From: Dryomyza anilis
Taxonomy: Eukaryota; Arthropoda; Insecta; Diptera; Dryomyzidae
DNA: 64,000 bases
Assembly: GCA_951804985.1 (NCBI GenBank)
Contig: OX638132.1
Location: 3,515,529 to 3,579,528 of the forward strand
Direction: 5' to 3'
A program made the translations under genes and the position numbers. Numbering within the stretch: the stretch's first letter is position 1; the number at the start of each line of letters is the position of its first letter. The notes beneath the pieces were generated by a model. That model worked only from the letters and a program-made list of their open reading frames with translations. It had not been told where the DNA came from and did no database searches. Below are positions 56,210-64,000 of the stretch, one piece after another.

Positions 56210-59200
56210 TCATGTGTCGTCATCTAGAAAACAAACGAAATATAGTTTATGTAAATAAAAAGTATTTGTACGAATATCTTACCATCTAAATAAAAATTTA
56301 AAATACACATAGTGGCAAAACCACTGGCCACAGCGACGAATTGCGCAAAGCCAGCTGATTTTCTTGCAGCATTCTGATGCCAACGCGCCTTTTCGCGCGG
56401 TATCACTTCGCAAACAGTCACATAGAAAAGTGTGCCACCCGCCAGGCCTTGTATAACAGGCAGTGTGGACTCGCTCCAGCTGGATGGTATGTCAACAATC
56501 AGCATGCCACAGCCGATGCCACAAACAGCACCAAGTGCAAACACTAGTATACCAATGAACTGCGAACGTATACTTGTCTGTGGATTCGAACGTGACTCCA
56601 AACCCAAACAAAATCCCATCACAAATTTGTGACATGAGACGGCGCCAAGTAAAAATAAAACCTACAAATATATATTATACAAAAACAAAAATCGTAATTT
56701 TTAAATCGTCATTTTATAAAATCTAAATGAATGCATCACACCAGCAGCAGGCCGATTGTGACTTTCTTTAATGCTTAAACTTTATCATCAAAAACTCCTA
56801 ATTTATTTTATACCCTGTTTTCACTGGGCCTCAAATGCATAATTTCAAGCATTTGCGTAATTTCACCTCAAATGCGCTCCAAAATTATGCAAAATCCCAT
56901 ACAAAACAAAATTACTTAACTTGCGTATTTTTTTTTTAATTACTCAAGAAATTACTCAAAGATGCTTGAAAACACTGTCAGTATGAACGGCCACCATGTT
57001 TTTGACAACCAAAAATGTAAACAAAACAGTTATCAAGTACACAATGACATTCAAACAAAAATTAATATTTAAAATTTGTGTCGTTTGAAAAATAAATTGT
57101 ATTTGAAAGATTATTTTAAAAATACAATGGAAAAATCTAAGCGGAAGTAGAGCAAAAATTTGAAGTGGTCAGTCCAACGGGACGAATACCTGATTGAACT
57201 ATGGGCGGAAAAAATACATAATTGTGTGGTGCGAGAAAAAATGGGCGTTAAAAAAAGAGGAGTTGAAAAAAGAACTCCAGAATTGTTCACTATGTTTAAA
57301 TAATAACAAAGATATAAATGGATAGCAGCACTATACTAGCTGCTTTCCATTTTTTTCGATATGAAAATATTTTCAAATTAACATCAATTGTCAAAAAAGT
57401 GTCAACTTAAATTACGTAAAACACAGTGTGAACAGTAACCATAAATTTTAAAATTACCCAAACAATAAGCATTAGACAAAATAAGCAATATTTGTGATTC
57501 TTCTATTACTCCTAGTTTTCTTTTCTTTATACAAAAAATTTGAGGTGAACGAAAACATATCGAAACAAATGATTAGATCGTTTCGACATTTCGTTCTCAC
57601 ATGTACGCTTATTTTAGGTTAAAACTTCGATTCTGAAATATTTAAAAGCTTAAAATTCTTCCGCTTAATGTACATTTTTTGGAGATTTAGATATTTTATT
57701 TATCATATATTCGAAATGAAATGAGATTTTTCATTTGAAATTGGGAAAATTACAAATAAAATTAAGATTTTGAATTTGGTTAATTTCTAAATGGCATTTT
57801 AAAATTGAAATTGAGAAGATTTCATAAAAAATTGAGATTTGTCCAATTGAAATTGAGAAAATTACAAATGAAATAAGGTACTAAAATCCATTGGTGGGGT
57901 TCGGGTTTCAAGATTTTATATATTATCGATTCCGGTTAAATCTAAAAAAATTACAAAGGTTCTGGTTTTGATTCCACATATACATCCCAAGAATCAAAAC
58001 AGTCCGTTAACGGAGCCGTATACGGAACAGCAATACGGAATATGATTCCGTAAACCTTCCGTTTTCTGGATACGAAAAGGGTCCAGTGAACGGATGAAGA
58101 GGAACATCGAAACGAATTTCGAATCCGTTAAGAGTACGTTTCGACGGTACGTTAACGGACCGTCATACTGGATGAACTATGGAGTGAGTCCGTCGAGAGT
58201 ACGTTTCGACGGTACGTTAACGGACCGTCATAATGGATGAAATACGGAGTGAATCCGTTTTCAGAGTCCGTTAACGTACCGTAAGCCTGTATGAAAAACG
58301 GAATGAATATATTGAAAGCACCGTTTTTATACCATCAATAGCATACAAAATAACCTTTTGCATATTTTTATTTAACAAGAAACAAACTTATTATGAATTA
58401 AGTTTTACATGAAATATACAAATTTTACTAAACAAAACAACATAATTAGTGTTTATAATGTTGTAGTCTACTGAAATTCCACATGGTATTTCCAGCAACG
58501 ATTTCTTGTGAATAGAAACCAGAACAATAATTAATGAAAAAAAAAGATAATCACTTTAACTGGATTGCAGTTGTCATAGGGCTTGAATGCGTCTCTGTGA
58601 GTCTGCAATGTTTAGTGATGGATGTTTTATTTGCCAAAAAGCCAAGACAATTTTGCATCGCGCATTATCCGCAAACTTTATATCACATTTTCAGAGCTCT
58701 TTGATTTAGACCTTCTTGAACTGTAAGTTGTTTAAAGCCATCAGAGATTCGCAAAATATGGGACTGCAAATGTATCTACATTATGCAAAGATGTTTTGAA
58801 TAAAAGCGTATCTTATTTATATTTTATTCACTTATCTTGTTTGGTCTTCAGGAGATGCATTCACCAACTGCGATCCTCCGAGCTTATTGTTCATGTTCAC
58901 AAAATCAAATGATTTGAAATGTACACCAATATCGTTGAGTTGGAGTATAAACGGAAAATTTACGGAGTACTCCGTTTCAACGGAAACATTACGGAGTTCT
59001 CCGTTTCAACGGTACCGTAAACGACTACTACAAAACGGCAATCATACGGAGTTATTAAAAAATACGGAGCAAAACGGAATTCTAACGGAGTCGTCCGATT
59101 TGACGGTACGTTAACGGTGCGTAATCGTATACGACGGACACTTGCTCAATGCTCCGTAAACATGCCGTCAATGACGGTATTGTGATTCCGTGTGTGTCGT

Positions 59201-61358
59201 AGGCTCCGTATAAATGTTTCTTGGGATTTTATAAGTGTTTTCGTTCCGGTTCCAAAAATCGCAACGGTACCGTTTGTACGGTCAATTTATGTACCGTCAG
59301 CATAAGATAAAAAAAATATTAATTTCCGATGAAAAATATTAAATTACTTTGCTATTCACAATTTTATATGTTCCAAATTTCAAAAGGTAAATATCAATGG
59401 AGCATAATCATAGACAGTTTAATGTCAACTTTAAATTTTAAATCAGTTTTTTCACAATTTATTCTATACAAAATTTGTCAAAGATGCCGAATTTATTTAT
59501 AAAGTCGACTTTAAATTGTCTTTGATTATGCGCCATTATCATTCACAAATTTCCTATTTTCAAATCTGATTTAACGCGGAATATTCGAAATTTCAAATGA
59601 AATATTGAAATTTTCCCAATTTTGAATGGAAAATCTCAATTTCATTTGGAATTTTTTTTAATTTAATTTGAATTTTCGAATGAAAAATGTCGATTTCATT
59701 TGTAATTTTCCCAATTTCAAATGGAAATTCTCAATTTCACATGAAAATCTCACATTTATTTGTAATTTTCGCAATTTCAAATGGAAAGCTGTCAATTTCA
59801 ATTAGATATGGTGTAGACTCAAAAAGATATCAATTAAAAGTATTATTACACACAATAAACATTTATTTGTAATTTTCACAATTTCAAATGGAAAAGCTGT
59901 CAATTTCAATTAGATATGTTGTAGACTCAAAAAGATATCAATTAAAAATATTATTACACACAATAAAAATATTTGCGACAAATAAATTACAAATTTTAAA
60001 CATTTCTTTATTTTACGCACAACCACGAGGTATATGAATTAACTAAAGAGCGGATTTGAAATTGATTAGATTTCCTATATGAAAAATAAATGTACATGAA
60101 TGGTGCTCATCTATATATTGAGAAATAAAATAAATCCCAAAATTAACTACTTTTTGAGTTACATCCTCGGAACGATGACAGGTATTTTTAAAATTGATAT
60201 GAATACTTGATTTAGAAACATTTATACATATTTTAGATCAACAAAATTTGAGTGACTACATCGAATGGCTACCAAGCAAAAGCGTCCGTAAGAATACGGT
60301 TTTATGTATTTTTCGAATATCCTTAAAACAGGACGTCTAGAGAAAAAACTAAAACTCCATTGGTATTAGAATATCGAAATGCACATTAATATATAACTTT
60401 CATTTCGGGTGGTAAAATGGGTGCGCACAGTGTAATGCATATTTTTTAATCTATATAGTAGGTACCTCTATAATATTCATATAGAGCTAATATGGCATAT
60501 GAAAAGCTTACCTTTGTTGCAGAGTTCTGCACACCTATTGCCAGACCCTCAATTGCCGAATGCAGGGATAGTGCCGCAAACAATCCCAAGGTGCCTGTCA
60601 TAGTCTGCTCACATGGTTCTGTGTGACTTGTATGACAAATGCGAGCATTTGCCTCTGCAACGGCTTCATCGTCACAATGCGTCTGTTGACGATGTATGGA
60701 CCCATTGCAGTCATCGTGTTCATGATCATTGTGATTATGACTGAATAAAATTGTAAAACAATACAAAATGAGTCATGCTGCTAAGCATTAAATTAAAATA
60801 TTTTTGCATGCATTACATGTGCGAGTCATGGTTGCCATTGCTGTGTAATAACGGAGTAGTTACTTCCGATAAAGAGCCATAACTTCTTATTGTAGACTGG
60901 GTGCTGACTGCAGTGTTCTGTTCAGAAGGATTATGATGGTGCTGTTGATGGGCTGCTGTTGTATTGTGACTATGTTGTATCGCCTCGCCAAAGAAAAAGT
61001 GTATGAATTCATCAATAAAGTAGATGATAAAAAAACCACCGCAGAGAGAAATCTCAGCAAAATTCGAAGACATTTGTTTCCGTACCTAAAGAAAACATAC
61101 ATATTTTGAAGCCCCCATAAAAATATGTATACAAACCTCCGGTAAAATATGCACCAAAGCAGTTGCCAATAAAATGCCAGCGCCAAAACACAGCATCAAA
61201 GATGTGACCAATGGAAAGCGTCGCCTGTTTCGCTCAGATATAACAGCGGGCAACATGCCGGCCAATAAACTTCCCAATCCTAAGCACACCATGGCTAGTA
61301 TTTTTTCTCCATCGCCGCGGTCCGTTTGGACCGACAAAGTATTATTGAATGCGTCCAT
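56210..61358 (-). CDS. Zip88E: ZIP-family metal ion transporter (Zip88E-like)
   Basis: ZIP (SLC39) proteins bring zinc or iron into the cytosol. Five coding exons: 61137-61358, 60817-61085, 60512-60740, 56283-56661 and 56210-56223. Introns are 51, 76, 3850 and 59 bp, all GT-AG with matching phases, for 370 residues. Membrane segments: TM1 and TM2 in the first exon (GSLLAGMLPAVI; SLMLCFGAGILLATALVHIL), TM3 (GGFFIIYFIDEF), a long His-rich loop (HSHNTTAAHQQHHHN; HNHNDHEHDD) between TM3 and TM4, TM4 with the metal-site motif LHSAIEGLAIGVQ, TM5 with SCHKFVMGFCLGLE, then TM6-TM8 ending LNFYLDDDT. The HSxxEG and HK signatures place it in the ZIP I/II branch. Start chosen at MDAFNNTL. The symbol rests on its proximity to Cp190 as I recall it from Drosophila. 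The metal is not determined. Confidence 0.9.
56814..57440 (+). mobile_element. Degraded DNA element with a Myb-like ORF remnant, in the ZIP intron
   Basis: CTGTTTTCACTGGGCCTCAA on the left resembles, reversed, ACTGTTCACACTGTGTTTTA at the right end (about 57405-57437). Inside, a short frame at 57127 has an early TAG and then reads KWSVQRDEYLIELWAEK, like the Trp-spaced Myb/MADF DNA-binding proteins carried by Harbinger-type elements. It is too broken to be coding. The superfamily is a guess. Confidence 0.4.
57690..57870. repeat. AAATTGAGAAAATTACAAAT-type repeats, left block
   Basis: Several diverged copies of ATTTGAAATTGGGAAAATTA and relatives lie here. Reverse-complement copies lie at 59585-59900, so the two blocks form a long inverted pair enclosing about 1.7 kb. 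Confidence 0.6.
57986..59225. mobile_element. 1.24-kb element with CCCAAGAA ends and CGGA/TCCG arrays
   Basis: CCCAAGAATCA on the left and TGTTTCTTGGG on the right are inverted ends. Both subterminal regions (57998-58310 and 58950-59210) are packed with CGTTAACGG, ACGGAGT and TCCGT words. These include two near-identical 50-bp units at 58129-58176 and 58192-58239 (GTTTCGACGGTACGTTAACG). The centre is AT-rich with no transposase. Confidence 0.7.
59395..59560. repeat. Copy of the AAAGTCGACTTTAAA repeat family
   Basis: AAAGTCGACTTTAAATTGTC, TTTGATTATGCGCCATTA here matches AAAGTCGACTTTAAA and TTTAAATTGTCTATGAATAA, GCGCCAATAAT at 26398-26515, 33 kb away. Both are foldback-like. Confidence 0.65.
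59585..59960. repeat. TAATTTTCNCAATTTCAAAT repeats, right block, with an internal direct repeat
   Basis: Reverse-complement partner of 57690-57870. It includes two near-identical segments of about 85-90 bp (about 59758-59849 and 59866-59962) sharing CTGTCAATTTCAATTAGATA, GTAGACTCAAAAAGATATCA and TTATTACACACAATAAA. Confidence 0.7.
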
Positions 61359-63275
61359 GTCGTTATTCTAATTGTCGCTTCTTAAAATCACTTGTTGCGT
61401 GTCAGGCACCAGATTGAGTATCACAAGTTGACACTTGGAGTAGTTATGCCCATCTAATTTAAGATGCGTTAGATTCTTTATTTTCAAAAAAATATTTTTT
61501 TTGTGCTGTCCTAATTAGATTATTTTAATAGGTAGACGTGGAGATTAAATTTTATCTAATACAACAGTTTGTGGTATTTACAGCAAACAAGTGAGATCTA
61601 CAAACACGTTATCAGCATTCTAATCACATTTAGCAAGAGTCAGCGTTATTGCGGGAGACAAATTTTATGCGAGTCTGGAGTAAAGCAGTGGAAGAATCCA
61701 ATGTCGCGGCAAGGCTGCTAAACGAAACAAACTAAACTAATAACTTTAGTCAGAAATTCTTTCAATGTAATATCAATATAAAATATTTGTTATTCCCCTT
61801 CGATTATCAGCTGTTTTCTGATGTCATATACATTTTATTTGTATATTTAATATTTATTTGCTACAGAATAATGTATTGTAAACAAATTCGAAAGTCAAGT
61901 CATAACACTTGGCATTTCGGAAAATTTTTTGGTCTTATCAGCTGTGCTCATAAGTGCCAACTTCGAGGAATAAATCCCTCAAATGAAATTTTTGAATTAC
62001 TGAGGGATAAGGGATTTCTTTGAGATTTTTTTAATTTATCGAGGAATTTTTATACGCACATCAATGATCAAATTCACACGTAATTTAATTAATGGAAATC
62101 GAACGCAGAATATTTTCCATTTTAAAGTAATTTTTACATGCTGTGGGAAAGGTAATTCCCAAGGTTATTTTTAATAGTTGTGCTATTTTTGTAGTAACCA
62201 TTAATTAGAGAGGAAACAATGCGGAAAGTTTTTGGTAATTTTATGAGATTTGTGAGATTTTTTGTGGTATTAATTGCTGTAGAATTTTTTATGGGAATTT
62301 TATTTAACAAAATAATCACCAGGGAATTTTATATAATTCGTATGTATAAAAGATATATATTTTTTTTTAATTTTTCGCTACTATGATATGACTGCATTTT
62401 TATTTTAATATGTAATATTCCAATTGCCAATTGTGTTTTAATGATTTGAATGTTTTTAAAATAAAAGCGTAAATTATGTTTTAAAATTAACATCACGATC
62501 GTTTCAAATTACAATATTTTCTTGTCAAAGTTATTTTATATTAATTTTATTAAAAATTACAAACGTTTTTTAAGATATATTTTAGTTTTAAATATGGGAT
62601 TTTTAATGTCTGAGAGATTTTACGTAAATATGATTTTGCATATCTGATGGTTTTAATTTCTAAAAAAGGTTCGTGAAGCTCTATGTAGTGCTTACACAAC
62701 TCTGATATTTTTTTTCTCCATTTTGCTATATCTCTATCGAGTAAACTCGCCCTTAGCATAGTAATTTGCCAACATGTAATTCTAGAGTCGAGCTTCTATA
62801 GTGTAAACGCGACTAATTCGTGTATACTCTGTGCAAAAAAGAAAAATATCGTAACTTTTCTGCTAGTCGTTCAGCTAATAATACGTACATTTTCTTAACA
62901 TTCCGCATTTTCTTTAAAAATTAAATTAAAAATGACAATCGTAAAAACCACAGTATCGGTTTATACAAAGATCCCATCATACGCATCGTAAATAGTTTCG
63001 TCAGATTCCCATACTTTACGGTACGATTGGTTGTACTGTGTAAACGCCCCTCATCCCTATTGTTGTTGTTATTCATTTGTGTGATGTCACGGTTTGTTGT
63101 TGTTATTTGTTTCTATGAATTGTTTGTATTCTTTTCTCTGGCCTGTTGCAAAAATGCATCGCTAAGAAATATATTAGTAGATTATTAATATATCACCCAA
63201 AGAAAATAAAAAAAAATGTTTTAATGTTGAGCTACTAAATTGATACATATTTCAACGAAATACATAGTTTAAAAC
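61359..63275. other. Intergenic region between the divergent ZIP and THAP genes
   Basis: It must hold the promoters of both genes. A foldback-like stretch at 61960-62330 has TTTGAATTACTGAGGGATAA, then GGAATTTT/AAATTTCC words in both orientations. Otherwise it is AT-rich with nothing recognised. Confidence 0.45.
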
Positions 63276-64000
63276 ATGATCCGACGCTGTGCAGTTTACG
63301 GCTGTAAGAACACAGACGATACAATTGGCCACCGATTTCCCACTGATAAGGCGAATGCTCAACTTTGGAAAGATAGTCTGCAATTGCAAGAGTTTCCGAT
63401 TGAGCTTCTGCAGTCGAAATTTATTGTTTGCCAGAAACACTTCAAACGCAACGAAAGTAGTGATGGATTGCATCTAGACACCGACGCAGTACCAACACTG
63501 CAGGACAAAAACCAACAGACCAACGACAACAAAGATCTTGCCATAAAACATATTCAGGTGAACGATGTAAATTCATCCGAGTGCGCTTCCGAGTCTGAAA
63601 CTACTGAAAAAGTAGCAACGCCTACAGGAATTGCGAATTGTTTGCACTGGCGTAATTCCAACGCAATGCAAAACAGTTGCCACAGCACCTCTAGCATTAA
63701 TAGTACTCAGTACAGTCATGATGACATATGCATATTAGAAACACATGAATCTCATTACGGTACTAGCAGTAATCAGTACCAATCTGATCTCATTCAGCTG
63801 GATGCACCCGATTTCACTGTCTTACATGCTGTGGACGAGTGCAGCTACGAAAACTTAATGAAAGGCAACGATGCAGAGTGTGGTTTTGATGAATCAACGG
63901 AGATAATTTTAGAGCAGTCTGAACGCAATGAGAATCCCTGCCGTGCCATATCGTGTACCGACTCAGATGTGGAAATTTTATTAACTGAGGAAATAATTGA
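63276..64000 (+). CDS. THAP-domain protein, N-terminal part (runs off the window)
   Basis: ATG at 63276 opens a frame with no stop up to the window end (241 full codons). Residues 3-80 form a C2CH THAP zinc finger. C5 and C10 (RRCAVYGCKN), W29 (QLWKDSL), then FIVCQKHF give the C-x4-C ... C-x2-H ligands, and the AVPTL block near residue 72 matches the conserved AVP(T/S) box. THAP fingers bind DNA; members include P-transposase-derived and host regulatory proteins. After residue 85 the protein is Ser/Asn/Glu-rich and low-complexity, without further domains so far. The 3' end, any intron and the specific family member are unknown. The usual THAP start M-x(0-4)-C supports the chosen ATG. Confidence 0.9.
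   Translation, partial: MIRRCAVYGCKNTDDTIGHRFPTDKANAQLWKDSLQLQEFPIELLQSKFIVCQKHFKRNESSDGLHLDTDAVPTLQDKNQQTNDNKDLAIKHIQVNDVNSSECASESETTEKVATPTGIANCLHWRNSNAMQNSCHSTSSINSTQYSHDDICILETHESHYGTSSNQYQSDLIQLDAPDFTVLHAVDECSYENLMKGNDAECGFDESTEIILEQSERNENPCRAISCTDSDVEILLTEEII

Noticed and set aside
57127..57300. Myb/MADF-like frame KWSVQRDEYLIELWAEK as a gene
   Set aside because: The frame has an in-frame TAG after six codons and is under 60 residues; it is treated as a transposon remnant.
63252..63544. Minus-strand frames opposite the THAP exon
   Set aside because: No domain; the plus-strand frame has all THAP ligands and continues to the window end.
1..64000. tRNA, rRNA, snRNA genes or CRISPR arrays
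   Set aside because: No cloverleaf with A/B boxes, no rRNA-like block and no spaced direct repeats with unique spacers were recognised by eye; a covariance-model scan would be needed to exclude small RNAs.

Overview
This is a window of nuclear DNA from a higher dipteran fly. It is AT-rich, has short GT-AG introns (51-110 bp) in its compact genes and many small DNA transposons. Its recognisable genes are Tm1, MRG15, Cp190 and a Zip88E-like ZIP transporter, genes that as far as I recall sit close together in Drosophila melanogaster polytene region 88E. A mariner fragment with DD41D spacing, a type I recall from tephritid fruit flies, hints at Tephritidae, but genus and species cannot be fixed from the sequence.

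Left part (1 to about 29.3 kb, minus strand): the tropomyosin 1 gene, cut by the left edge. It has three alternative N-terminal modules, all in phase 0: a muscle pair (24.5/24.3 kb), a long atypical exon of 608 codons (19.9-21.7 kb) and a cytoplasmic exon (17.2 kb). These feed a common exon (14.8 kb), a mutually exclusive exon pair of 118 nt (14.4/13.4 kb), another pair of 71 nt (8.5/7.8 kb), a common exon (6.3 kb), a trio of 63-nt cassettes (6.0/4.6/1.7 kb), a common exon (1.1 kb) and one of the alternative C-terminal exons (0.2 kb). The muscle C-terminal exon must lie beyond the left edge. Reconstructed lengths (284 aa expected for muscle, 252 aa cytoplasmic, 812 aa atypical) support the model. 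The introns hold tandem repeats and foldback MITEs.

Middle (29.3-44 kb): a gene-poor, transposon-rich stretch. It contains TA-flanked elements with CACYRAG termini, a Tourist-like MITE, Helitron-like sequence, an internally deleted mariner and several foldbacks. A GC-richer island carries a truncated HAD-hydrolase (HDHD3/Reg-2-like) gene fragment.

Right part (44-64 kb): a compact housekeeping cluster. TSR3 (plus) is convergent with MRG15 (minus), followed by COX16 (minus). A Helitron-like region with a large 15-bp minisatellite and a mini-me-like element separate these from Cp190 (plus, two coding exons, 1326 aa). A five-exon ZIP metal transporter (minus) is convergent with Cp190; its 3.85-kb intron is full of transposons. 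A THAP-domain gene (plus) runs off the right edge.

Functionally the genes are not one pathway: actin-filament regulation (Tm1), ribosomal RNA modification (TSR3), chromatin and insulator function (MRG15, Cp190), respiratory-chain assembly (COX16), metal transport (ZIP) and a DNA-binding THAP protein. I found no tRNA, rRNA or CRISPR array.
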